From assembly GCA_900548485.1 (NCBI GenBank), contig URKL01000117.1:1-6047 (forward strand): 6,047 nucleotides of DNA, given 5' to 3'. Under the pieces are notes generated by a model. It was not told the DNA's origin, did not search any database, and saw only the letters and a list, made by a program, of their open reading frames with translations. The stretch's first letter is position 1, and every line of letters starts with the position of its first letter. This document shows positions 1 through 5,521 of this stretch, one piece after another. The stretch is from an uncultured Succinatimonas sp. (lineage in GTDB: Bacteria > Pseudomonadota > Gammaproteobacteria > Enterobacterales > Succinivibrionaceae). A program made the translations under genes and the position numbers.

Positions 1-60
1 TGAATGGCGTGATGGCCACCACCAGAGCCGCCATGACCAGCATGAAGTTGCAGGCGTCAG
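1..60. other. Compositionally distinct left edge, possible chimeric junction
   Basis: This stretch is 36 of 60 G+C by hand count, against 23 of 60 in the next 60 bases. In the frame of the SPOR gene downstream it contains TGA stops at 10-12, 34-36 and 43-45, so it does not continue that gene. On the minus strand one frame reads as a hydrophobic, membrane-like run (NFMLVMAALVVAITPF), and one plus frame is also open. It may be a foreign fragment joined to the contig end, a true recombination junction, or a frameshifted stretch of the same gene. I cannot identify its source. Confidence 0.45.
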
Positions 61-762
61 GTCTACACTCAGGATGAAAATGCTATTGCTGTAAATGATC
101 AGGGAGCAGTTGTAGATAAAAATGGGCAGTTAGTAAGCCCTGCTGAGCATGATTATACCGATCTTTTAGCTCCTGAGGATGATACTTTATCCTCAACTGG
201 CAATGTTCCAGCTATTCCTGTTCCTAACAATAACAATGCTCCTTTAATCGCAGGTAATTCTTCTCAAGTCCCAGAGGAATTAGAAGTTCCTGATGACAAT
301 ATGTTTGGGCCTGCACCGGCTATTATTGATGCTCAGCCTTTAAATTCTCAGAGTGCACAAAACTCATTTAACAAGGCACAGTCTCAAGAGGTTTTACCAT
401 CAGCTCATAATACCTCTCAGGGACAAAATAAGACCGATACTTTAGTATCTAACAATAAGCCAAATACTTCTCAGAGTAAGCCTGCAACCGCAACTTCAAA
501 TAGCGTAAGCTCCAATAATATTAAAGCCAAGGGCGATTTTGCTTTGCAAGTGGGTGTGTTCTCAAACAAGAATAATGCGGATTCTGTTTTAGCCAAACTT
601 AAGATGTCAGGATACAAACCAGTTACCCAGGTAATTAATGTAAATGGCAAGAATGCAATTCGTATTTATGCGGGGTTTGCAAATTCTCGTGAAGCTGCAA
701 AAAATTTAGCCTCAGAGATCCAAAGCCGTACTGGTTATAAATGTAATGTGGTCAGCCACTAG
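46..762 (+). CDS. SPOR-domain cell-envelope protein, 5'-truncated (DedD-like)
   Basis: Proteins with a C-terminal SPOR domain bind denuded septal peptidoglycan glycan strands and usually act in the periplasm in cell division; DedD is the E. coli example. The last ~75 residues (from about 532) fit the family: a FALQVGVFSN strand, a helix with spaced Ala and Leu, then a NAIRIYAGF strand followed by a REAAKNLASEI helix. Before it lies a long low-complexity linker rich in Asn, Ser, Gln and Pro, with an acidic patch (LLAPEDD) near 166-184. The open frame reaches back to a stop at 43-45, and the ATG at 301 has no Shine-Dalgarno and sits inside the linker, so the true start and any N-terminal membrane anchor are not in the window. 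Stop TAG is at 760-762, eight bases before the next gene. The SPOR call is firm; orthology to DedD is only a suggestion. Confidence 0.8.
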   Translation, partial: SCRRQVYTQDENAIAVNDQGAVVDKNGQLVSPAEHDYTDLLAPEDDTLSSTGNVPAIPVPNNNNAPLIAGNSSQVPEELEVPDDNMFGPAPAIIDAQPLNSQSAQNSFNKAQSQEVLPSAHNTSQGQNKTDTLVSNNKPNTSQSKPATATSNSVSSNNIKAKGDFALQVGVFSNKNNADSVLAKLKMSGYKPVTQVINVNGKNAIRIYAGFANSREAAKNLASEIQSRTGYKCNVVSH

Positions 763-765
763 GAG
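761..765 (+). promoter_or_regulatory. Shine-Dalgarno for the Nif3-family gene, overlapping the upstream stop
   Basis: AGGAG begins inside the TAG stop of the SPOR gene and lies five bases before the ATG at 771. Termination of one gene and initiation of the next therefore share bases, which suggests translational coupling and supports the chosen start. Confidence 0.7.
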
Positions 766-770
766 TACTG

Positions 771-1559
771 ATGCAAATTAGAGAGCTTGAGGCTTGTATC
801 AACGATTATTTAGAGGCAGATTCATTCAAAGATCCGTCTTTAAATGGTTTGCAGGTAGAAGGATTTTCTGAGTGTATCTCAATTGTGACCGCAGCTAGTG
901 CTTCTCTTGAGGCTATTGATGCGGCTGTAGAAGAAGGTGCTGATACTTTATTAGTCCACCACGGTTTATTTTGGCGTGGACAGGATTTTCGGGTTATTGG
1001 CACTATGAAGGATAGATTAAATGCTCTATTAGAGGCTAATTTAAATCTTTTAGCCTATCATTTACCCTTAGATGCACATTTAACTGTAGGTAATAATCGC
1101 TATATAAGCGATCTGGTGGGTCTTGAGGATATCGATTATGTGCAAAAAGGGGTAATGCAATCTATAGCTATGCAAGGCCTCTTAACAGAGCCTTTGACTG
1201 TAGAGCAATTAGCTTTAAAGCTTTCTTTAGCTTTAGATACTAAGGTTGAGGTTCTTGGTAATTGTGATCCTAATCTTTTATTACAGAAAATTGCAGTTTG
1301 TACCGGATCGGGATCCTTTTTGTTAGATGATAATCCAGCTCCTCAATTTCAAGCTCTAATTACAGGTGATGTTAAAGAACAAACTTACCATTTTTCCTCA
1401 GAAAGTGGTACACCGGTTTTTGTTTTAGGACATCATGCTTCTGAGCAAGGCGGAATTAAGCGTTTAGGAGCTTACTTAAGCCGTCGGTATGGTTTAGAGC
1501 ATCGTCATTTACATTTTTCAGTGGAAAAGGACGTTCAAATATATGATGCTTCAAGATAG
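771..1559 (+). CDS. Nif3/YbgI-family dinuclear metal-binding protein
   Basis: This is a 262-residue member of the NIF3 family (E. coli YbgI is 247 residues). The proteins form toroidal hexamers with a dinuclear metal site; their physiological reaction is not settled. Family motifs appear in order: NGLQVEG (residues 25-31), VHHGLFW (62-68, metal-ligand His63 and His64), YHLPLDAH (96-103, Asp101 expected as a ligand), TGD-x-KEQ (198-204) and [10 protein letters not shown] (220-229, His222 and Glu225 expected at the metal). All expected ligand positions are present, so it should be active. Databases often label this family GTP cyclohydrolase 1 type 2; the neighbouring folE is the canonical cyclohydrolase, so that label should not be taken as proof here. 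Its 3' end overlaps folE by 17 bases. The family assignment is secure, the biochemical role is not. Confidence 0.93.
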   Translation: MQIRELEACINDYLEADSFKDPSLNGLQVEGFSECISIVTAASASLEAIDAAVEEGADTLLVHHGLFWRGQDFRVIGTMKDRLNALLEANLNLLAYHLPLDAHLTVGNNRYISDLVGLEDIDYVQKGVMQSIAMQGLLTEPLTVEQLALKLSLALDTKVEVLGNCDPNLLLQKIAVCTGSGSFLLDDNPAPQFQALITGDVKEQTYHFSSESGTPVFVLGHHASEQGGIKRLGAYLSRRYGLEHRHLHFSVEKDVQIYDASR

Positions 1560-2202
1560 TGAATTAAGCCCGGAGGCCATTTTAGTTAGAAATGCCTTAA
1601 TCAGTAGAGGGTTAGAGACTCCTTGGGCTGATAATGGTTTAAGCTCGCAAGAGAAGAAGTTGATTGTCGCTGAGCATATGCAGGAGATTATGAAAACTTT
1701 AGGTCTCGATCTTAGCGATGATAGTTTAATGGAAACTCCTATACGTGTAGCGCGCATGTATGTAGATGAAGTTTTCTCTGGCCTTGATTATCGTAATTTC
1801 CCTAAGGTGAGTGTTTTTGAAAATAAAATGCACTTTGATGAGATGGTTAAGGTCAATAATATTACGGTCACCTCAACTTGTGAACATCATTTTGTGGTAA
1901 TGGATGGTGTTGCTAAGGTTGCCTATATTCCTGAGGACAAGATTATAGGTTTATCTAAAATAAATCGTATTGTGCAATTTTTTGGACATAGACCACAGGT
2001 TCAAGAGCGTTTAACGCAACAAATTTTAGTTGCTGTGCAGACTTTATTGAATACACGAAATGTTGCTGTAACCATTACAGCTACTCATTATTGTGTTAAA
2101 TCTCGAGGGGTAAAAGATCCTGCATCATCAACAACTACTACCGCCTTAGGTGGTTTATTTAAGAAGAATCCATTGTCGCGACACGAATTTTTAACTGACT
2201 AA
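1543..2202 (+). CDS. folE: GTP cyclohydrolase I
   Basis: FolE is a cytoplasmic zinc enzyme that converts GTP to 7,8-dihydroneopterin triphosphate, the first step of tetrahydrofolate synthesis and the entry to queuosine precursors. The 219-residue length matches E. coli FolE (222), and alignment from memory is close throughout: [32 protein letters not shown] and [12 protein letters not shown]. Zinc ligands are Cys113 and His116 in STCEHHF plus Cys184 in HYCVKSRG; His115 and His182 are in the catalytic positions. The C-terminus RHEFL is also family-typical. Two ATG codons are adjacent at 1543 and 1546; an AAGGA at 1527-1531 favours the first. The start lies inside the nif3-family gene, 17 bases before its end, in a different frame. 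Nothing looks broken. Confidence 0.97.
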   Translation: MMLQDSELSPEAILVRNALISRGLETPWADNGLSSQEKKLIVAEHMQEIMKTLGLDLSDDSLMETPIRVARMYVDEVFSGLDYRNFPKVSVFENKMHFDEMVKVNNITVTSTCEHHFVVMDGVAKVAYIPEDKIIGLSKINRIVQFFGHRPQVQERLTQQILVAVQTLLNTRNVAVTITATHYCVKSRGVKDPASSTTTTALGGLFKKNPLSRHEFLTD

Positions 2203-2206
2203 AATT

Positions 2207-3223
2207 ATGAATACGCGTAAAGATGATTACACCGTAGCTTTAGTAGTTCCGGTATTTAATGAACATGAAACAGTTGAGACCTTTGTTAAAACTGTTAAAG
2301 AAAAATTAGCCTCAATTTACGATCATTTACAAATTGTATTTGTAGATGATGGCTCTAAAGATAATACTGTAGCGATTATCACTAAATTGCAGGAAACTGA
2401 GGAAAAAATTAGTTTAATTAAACTCTCACGTAATTTTGGCAAAGAAGCTGCCATGAGTGCGGCTATAGATTTAATCGATGCCGATGCTTTAATACCTATG
2501 GATGTCGATCTTCAAGATCCTCCAGAAGTGGTATTGGAGTTCATAAAAATTTGGCGTGATGAAGGTATTGATAATGTCTATGGTGTAAGAGTAGATAGAT
2601 CTCAAGACTCAGAAGCCAAACGCGTTACCTCAGGTGGATTTTATTATGTCTTCAATAAACTCTCAAATCGCGTCAAGATCCCTTCAAATGTTGGTGATTT
2701 TCGTCTAATCGATCGCAAGATTGTATTGACCTTGCGTCAATTACCTGAGCGTAATCGTTTTATGAAAGGCTTATATGCATGGCCTGGTTTTAGTTCCAAA
2801 GGTGTTGGTTATGAGCGTCCACAACGAGTTGCCGGCCAGACTAAGTGGAATTATTGGAAATTGTGGAATTTTGCTTTAGATGGCATTGTTTCTTTTTCCT
2901 CGTTACCTCTGCGAGTATGGTCATATATCGGAGGCGGTATAGGTCTTGCGGCTTTAATCTATATGTTATGGATTATTTTTGAGGTAATGATTCAGGGTGT
3001 TTCCGTTCCTGGTTATGCTTCTACTCTATGTGTAGTACTTTTCTTAGGTGCAGTGCAATTAATCTCAATTGGTGTTTTAGGAGAATATCTAGGGCGTTTA
3101 AGTGAGGAGATTAAGGGCAGACCTGTATATGTTGTCTCCAAGGTTACAGGGCCTTTACACAAAGATTTGCCTAGCGGTATGAAGATCACCAAAGTTGGGG
3201 TTACTCACAACGATGAGGTCTGA
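2207..3223 (+). CDS. GtrB/ArnC-type polyprenyl-phosphate glycosyltransferase (GT2)
   Basis: Family 2 glycosyltransferases of this type move a sugar from a nucleotide donor to undecaprenyl phosphate on the inner face of the membrane. The 338-residue protein has the expected order: VVPVFNE (13-19), VFVDDGSKDNT (44-54), the metal-binding DxD as D99-V-D101 in MDVDLQDPP, a GDFRLIDR segment (163-170), RNRFMKGL (182-189) and GQTKWNYWKL (210-219). Two membrane segments follow at about 236-260 and 270-294. The gene starts four bases after folE with no clear Shine-Dalgarno, so it probably depends on coupled translation. It overlaps the GtrA-like gene downstream, the usual partner. The donor sugar cannot be read from the sequence; GtrB (glucose), ArnC (4-formamido-arabinose) and related enzymes share this architecture. 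Confidence 0.9.
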   Translation: MNTRKDDYTVALVVPVFNEHETVETFVKTVKEKLASIYDHLQIVFVDDGSKDNTVAIITKLQETEEKISLIKLSRNFGKEAAMSAAIDLIDADALIPMDVDLQDPPEVVLEFIKIWRDEGIDNVYGVRVDRSQDSEAKRVTSGGFYYVFNKLSNRVKIPSNVGDFRLIDRKIVLTLRQLPERNRFMKGLYAWPGFSSKGVGYERPQRVAGQTKWNYWKLWNFALDGIVSFSSLPLRVWSYIGGGIGLAALIYMLWIIFEVMIQGVSVPGYASTLCVVLFLGAVQLISIGVLGEYLGRLSEEIKGRPVYVVSKVTGPLHKDLPSGMKITKVGVTHNDEV

Positions 3224-3608
3224 TAGTATCAAAAATTTAAGCTCTCAAAAAGGCATGTGGGAGCTTATTCGTTTTGTCATTGTGGGAGGAGCGGCTACAG
3301 TCGTTGATTTAGCAATTACTATTGTTTTAGAGCTTTTTACAGATCTAAGCGAAAATGTTATTACTACTGTAGCTTTTTTGTGCGCCTTTTGGGTATCTTA
3401 TTTTGGACATCGCTATATTACCTTTAAAAAAGCCGGTAATATGGGAGCTTTTTTTGCATTAGCCGTTTCAACTTTACTTTTACGTAATCTGATTGTGTTT
3501 TTATTAGTGCATTATGTAGTCTCAGGCTTACCTGCATTAATTGTGGCGATGGCTACTGTAACCCTCATTACTTATTTCATTGCTAAATTTAAAATTTTTA
3601 AAGGATAA
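3213..3608 (+). CDS. GtrA-family four-helix membrane protein, probable polyprenyl-P-sugar flippase
   Basis: GtrA-like proteins are small four-helix inner-membrane proteins thought to flip undecaprenyl-phosphate-sugar made by a GtrB partner to the periplasmic face. The 131 residues show the family hallmarks: ELIRFVIVGGAATVVD (17-32), AFLCAFWVSYFGHRYITF (54-71) and YFIAKFKIF at the end, with four hydrophobic segments at roughly 20-41, 47-66, 78-98 and 103-123. I chose ATG 3213, which overlaps the glycosyltransferase gene by 11 bases. A TTG at 3195 would add six residues, and neither start has a good Shine-Dalgarno; GGGG at 3197-3200 lies 12 bases before the ATG. No third gene for a periplasmic glycosyl- or aminoarabinose-transferase is next to the pair, so the acceptor is unknown. 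The stop TAA at 3606-3608 is shared with the truA ribosome binding site. Confidence 0.88.
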   Translation: MRSDSIKNLSSQKGMWELIRFVIVGGAATVVDLAITIVLELFTDLSENVITTVAFLCAFWVSYFGHRYITFKKAGNMGAFFALAVSTLLLRNLIVFLLVHYVVSGLPALIVAMATVTLITYFIAKFKIFKG

Positions 3609-3612
3609 GGAG
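3606..3612 (+). promoter_or_regulatory. Shine-Dalgarno that fixes the truA GTG start
   Basis: TAAGGAG is a near-perfect ribosome binding site whose first three bases are the stop codon of the GtrA-like gene. It lies six bases before GTG 3619. This favours the GTG over a TTG at 3580 that lies in the same frame but has no such site and would add 13 unconserved residues. Confidence 0.8.
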
Positions 3613-3618
3613 TTTTGT

Positions 3619-4404
3619 GTGCGAATTGCACTAGGCATAGAATACTCTGGTTGGAATTATTTTGGATTTCAGCGTCAAAACACTAAAACTACAATTCAGG
3701 GTGAATTAGAGAGAGCTTTATCATGTGTAGCTGCAAGTCCAATTGAAATTCAATGCGCCGGACGTACTGATGCAGGTGTTAATGCTACAGGTCAGGTAAT
3801 ACATTTTGATACCGATAAAGAGCGCTCAGATAGAAGCTGGGTTTTAGGTACAAATGGTAACTTGCCTGATGATATAGCCGTAACTTGGGCTTGTCATGTT
3901 GATGATGGATTTCATGCTCGTTTTTCTGCAAGAGCTCGTCGTTATCGTTATATTTTACAAAATACTCAGCATCGACCTGGTATTTTAAAACGCGGAGTGT
4001 CTATTTATAGTGGAAACTATGATATAGATCTTATGCAAAAAGCAGCCTCTATGCTTATAGGAGAGCATAATTTTGCAAGTTTTTGTGGTGCTGATGATGA
4101 GACCTCAAGTAAAAATCGTTGTGTGCATTTTATAAATGTTAGTCGCCAAGGATCTTTCATTATATTTGATATTGCTGCTAATGCATTTTTAAATCATATG
4201 GTACGCAATATCGTGGGTTCCTTATTGCCTGTGGGATCAGGTGAGCATGACTTAAAGTGGTTTGAAGAAGCTTTTAAGTCACAACAGCGATCTAAAGCCG
4301 GGCCAACAGCAAGACCTGATGGTTTATATCTTGTAGATGTAACTTATCCTTGTGAATTTAATTTGCCTAAGCGCAATTTCTTAGGACCTCTTTGGCTTCC
4401 ATAA
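3619..4404 (+). CDS. truA: tRNA pseudouridine(38-40) synthase TruA
   Basis: TruA isomerises uridines 38, 39 and 40 in the anticodon stem-loop of many tRNAs; it is cytoplasmic and dimeric. From the GTG start the protein has 261 residues (E. coli 270), beginning (M)RIALGIEYSGWNYFGFQRQ. The catalytic aspartate is Asp51 in CAGRTDAGV. Further family motifs are GQVIHF, NLPDDIAV, FHARFSARARRYRYI, HNFASF and NAFLNHMVRNIVGSLL, and the C-terminus ends LPKRNFLGPLWLP, like E. coli. One residue is unusual: the normally strongly conserved His four residues after the catalytic Asp (TDAGVH) is Asn55 here. The rest of the fold is intact, so I expect activity. It is 10 bases downstream of the GtrA-like gene and 34 bases upstream of pgsA. 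Confidence 0.96.
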   Translation: MRIALGIEYSGWNYFGFQRQNTKTTIQGELERALSCVAASPIEIQCAGRTDAGVNATGQVIHFDTDKERSDRSWVLGTNGNLPDDIAVTWACHVDDGFHARFSARARRYRYILQNTQHRPGILKRGVSIYSGNYDIDLMQKAASMLIGEHNFASFCGADDETSSKNRCVHFINVSRQGSFIIFDIAANAFLNHMVRNIVGSLLPVGSGEHDLKWFEEAFKSQQRSKAGPTARPDGLYLVDVTYPCEFNLPKRNFLGPLWLP

Positions 4405-4406
4405 TC

Positions 4407-4430
4407 TATAATAAATAAAAAATAGGGAGA
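4407..4430 (+). promoter_or_regulatory. Possible internal -10 box plus Shine-Dalgarno before pgsA
   Basis: The truA-pgsA gap is the widest in the gene row and contains an exact TATAAT (4407-4412) and a purine-rich AGGGAGA (4424-4430), the latter eight bases before the pgsA ATG. The ribosome binding site is credible. No convincing -35 hexamer lies 16-18 bases upstream of the TATAAT, so an independent promoter is only a possibility in this AT-rich spacer. Confidence 0.35.
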
Positions 4431-4438
4431 GACTAATA

Positions 4439-5041
4439 ATGCTAAATTTACCTAATATTTTGACCTTGATAAGGCTAGGATTAATCCCAGTTTTTGTTGC
4501 TTTATTCTATTATCCAACACCTTTATCTAATTTTTATGCAGCTATAGTATTTGTGATTGCTGCCTTAACCGATCTTTTAGATGGTTTTTTAGCCAGAAAA
4601 TTACATTTAGAGACAAAATTTGGAGCTTTTTTAGATCCTGTTGCCGATAAGATTATTGTTTGTGTAGCTTTAGTTTTGATTGTTGAATACTATTCGGTAC
4701 ATGTAAATGATTATTTCCCACATATAAATCTGTTTGTAAGCTTACCGGCAATGATTATTGTTGCACGTGAGATTACAGTGTCAGCTTTACGTGAATGGAT
4801 GGCTGAATTAGGTAAAAGATCCTCTGTTGCTGTAAGTTGGGTAGGTAAATGGAAGACTACTATTCAGCTTATCTCTTTAGCATTATTGATTTGGCGTTAT
4901 AACGATCCGATTATTTATGCAGCTTTAGGTATGTTGTTTATTGCCACCATTTTGACTATTTGGTCAATGATAATGTATCTAAAAGTAGGTCTTGCTACTA
5001 TGCTTGTAAAAGAAAACAAGTCTGAAATTGAGAAAAAATAA
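4439..5041 (+). CDS. pgsA: CDP-diacylglycerol--glycerol-3-phosphate 3-phosphatidyltransferase
   Basis: PgsA is an integral inner-membrane enzyme that joins glycerol-3-phosphate to CDP-diacylglycerol, giving phosphatidylglycerophosphate, the committed step to phosphatidylglycerol and cardiolipin. The CDP-alcohol phosphotransferase signature is complete: D45-x2-D48-G49-x2-A52-R53-x8-G62-x3-D66-x3-D70. Very close likeness to E. coli PgsA continues through IVAREITVSALREWMAELG and KRSSVAVSWVGKWKTT. At 200 residues it is longer than the E. coli protein (182) because of a short extra segment around residues 88-99 between membrane helices and a lysine/glutamate-rich tail (KENKSEIEKK). In E. coli pgsA follows uvrC; here it follows truA. 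It is the last plus-strand gene before the IS-remnant region. Confidence 0.97.
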   Translation: MLNLPNILTLIRLGLIPVFVALFYYPTPLSNFYAAIVFVIAALTDLLDGFLARKLHLETKFGAFLDPVADKIIVCVALVLIVEYYSVHVNDYFPHINLFVSLPAMIIVAREITVSALREWMAELGKRSSVAVSWVGKWKTTIQLISLALLIWRYNDPIIYAALGMLFIATILTIWSMIMYLKVGLATMLVKENKSEIEKK

Positions 5042-5072
5042 GCTTTAATTTTGAGAGAATAGCTCTTTTTTT
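5033..5072 (+). terminator. Weak intrinsic terminator candidate after pgsA
   Basis: An A6 run (5033-5038) and AGCT (5041-5044) can pair with AGCT (5061-5064) and a T7 run (5066-5072), with two unpaired positions on each side between the blocks. The T tract is good but the stem has only four strong pairs and starts inside the last codons of pgsA. Termination here is plausible, not certain. Confidence 0.35.
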
Positions 5073-5074
5073 AG

Positions 5075-5166
5075 GTTCTTCTGAGGATCTGTGGGAGCTC
5101 TGAAAAGAATATAACAATATTTACATTCAGAGCTTTTTGTTATGTTGTTGTAGCTTTCCCTTTAAA
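5075..5166. repeat. Imperfect direct repeat, copy 1 (partner 5255-5346)
   Basis: Aligned without gaps at an offset of exactly 180 bases, the two copies match at 77 of 92 positions by hand count (about 84%). Thirteen of the fifteen differences are transitions. The similarity covers the IS terminus, the hairpin and the last transposase codons, so this repeat is explained as two copies of one IS end. Confidence 0.9.
5096..5138 (+). other. Conserved stem-loop at the IS end (copy 1), possible plus-strand terminator
   Basis: AGCTCTGAA (5096-5104) is perfectly complementary to TTCAGAGCT (5126-5134). Inside, AATAT (5108-5112) pairs with ATATT (5117-5121) around a four-base loop. A T5 run (5134-5138) follows on the plus strand. 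The structure sits between the transposase stop and the IS terminus. It could stop plus-strand transcription coming from pgsA, or belong to IS biology. Confidence 0.6.
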
Positions 5167-5253
5167 AGCACTTTTAATTCTTAAAAAGAAATATTTATTG
5201 TCCCTAAAACCATAAGCTATCCGCTTTAGTACTTTTATCTTGTTATTAATTCC
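5140..5253 (-). pseudogene. C-terminal fragment of an ISL3-family transposase
   Basis: The minus strand encodes about 37 residues ending at TAA (5140-5142). The key stretch is GINNKIKVLKRIAYGFR followed by DNKYFFLRIKSAF. A Glu-Gly-x-Asn-Asn-Lys-Ile-Lys segment followed by KR-x-x-(Y/F)G(F/Y)R is the usual end of the DDE domain in ISL3 transposases, where the catalytic Glu sits just before Gly. Here that Glu is lost: the frame upstream reads Thr and runs into the adjoining remnant. The fragment has no start and cannot be functional. It lies convergent to pgsA. Assignment is from recalled family features, not from a search. Confidence 0.7.
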
Positions 5254-5349
5254 TGTTTTTCCGAGGGTCTGTGGAAGCTTTAAAAAGAATATAACGATAT
5301 TTACATTCAAAGTTTTTGGCTATGTTGCTATAGCTATCTCTTTAAAGCT
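5254..5349 (-). mobile_element. Remnant 2 of the same ISL3-like element
   Basis: This is a second, shorter copy in the same orientation. On the minus strand it keeps the last nine transposase codons (SFKEIAIAT, stop TAG at 5320-5322, the same stop position as copy 1), the stem-loop and the terminus (complement of 5254-5273). Homology ends at about 5347-5349, where an unrelated sequence begins and the transposase frame hits a TGA (5350-5352). It is dead as a mobile element. Confidence 0.6.
5255..5346. repeat. Imperfect direct repeat, copy 2 (partner 5075-5166)
   Basis: Second copy of the 92-base IS-end repeat. Its left edge abuts the truncated transposase fragment of copy 1 without any spacer. 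The stem-loop is kept in weakened form: 5276-5284 against 5306-5314 pairs with one G-T and one A-C position, and the inner AATAT/ATATT hairpin (5288-5292 with 5297-5301) is unchanged. Confidence 0.9.
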
Positions 5350-5474
5350 TCAAGTTTTCTCTTGAGAAACTGATTTTCGACTTTTAGATCTTTAATCTGC
5401 ATGTCTTTTCTATCAAGGCAATAATAAGCGTTAAGTGTATTTAATGATTTTTTCTTTCTTAATTCTTTTGGAAT
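5334..5474 (-). pseudogene. Lysine-rich coiled-coil coding fragment, origin unknown
   Basis: A 46-codon open stretch on the minus strand begins IPKELRKKKSLNTLNAYYCL and ends with a clear heptad pattern: Ile27, Leu30, Asn34, Leu37, Leu41 and Leu44 are spaced 3-4-3-4-3. Its stop (TAG, 5334-5336) lies inside IS remnant 2, so the last few codons are probably borrowed from it. Upstream, an in-frame TAA (5475-5477) separates it from a further short open run reading LFPKFWIFNNSVTN. There is no good start or ribosome binding site. It looks like the 3' end of a disrupted gene; a leucine-zipper helper of another transposase is one option, but I do not recognise the family. Confidence 0.35.
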
Positions 5475-5521
5475 TTAATTAGTTACAGAATTGTTGAAGA
5501 TCCAAAATTTGGGAAATAGAT
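5475..5521. other. Short spacer with no recognisable gene
   Basis: Between the coiled-coil fragment and the terminator hairpin I see only a short minus-strand open run (LFPKFWIFNNSVTN) in frame with the fragment but cut off by a stop, and no promoter or repeat. Confidence 0.4.

Larger units (their letters stand above)
5074..5253 (-). mobile_element. Remnant 1 of an ISL3-like insertion sequence (transposase 3' end plus IS terminus)
   Basis: The 180-base block reads, on the minus strand, as the end of a transposase gene, a short non-coding stretch with a hairpin, and then a candidate IS terminus (complement of GGTTCTTCTGAGGATCTGTG, 5074-5093). The same arrangement of stop codon, hairpin and terminus recurs in the next block, 180 bases to the right. 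Everything 5' of the last ~37 transposase codons is missing; the second remnant starts directly at the break. No opposite IS end or target-site duplication is recognisable. The family name rests on the protein tail only. Confidence 0.65.

Noticed and set aside
301..762. ATG at 301 as the start of the SPOR gene
   Set aside because: There is no Shine-Dalgarno before it, and the same frame stays open and compositionally protein-like back to position 46, so the ATG is internal to the linker.
806..1003. Minus-strand open frame inside the Nif3-family gene
   Set aside because: It is antisense to a strongly conserved gene and shows no start signal or recognisable motif.
1551..1757. Minus-strand open frame inside folE
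   Set aside because: It is antisense to highly conserved FolE codons and has no independent support.
3580..3618. TTG 3580 as the truA start
   Set aside because: It would overlap the GtrA-like gene, has no ribosome binding site and adds 13 residues without family likeness; GTG 3619 has an excellent TAAGGAG.
5075..5346. CRISPR array or REP-type intergenic repeat
   Set aside because: There are only two copies, the spacing region codes for a transposase tail, and the repeat includes the transposase stop and IS terminus, so an IS remnant explains it better.
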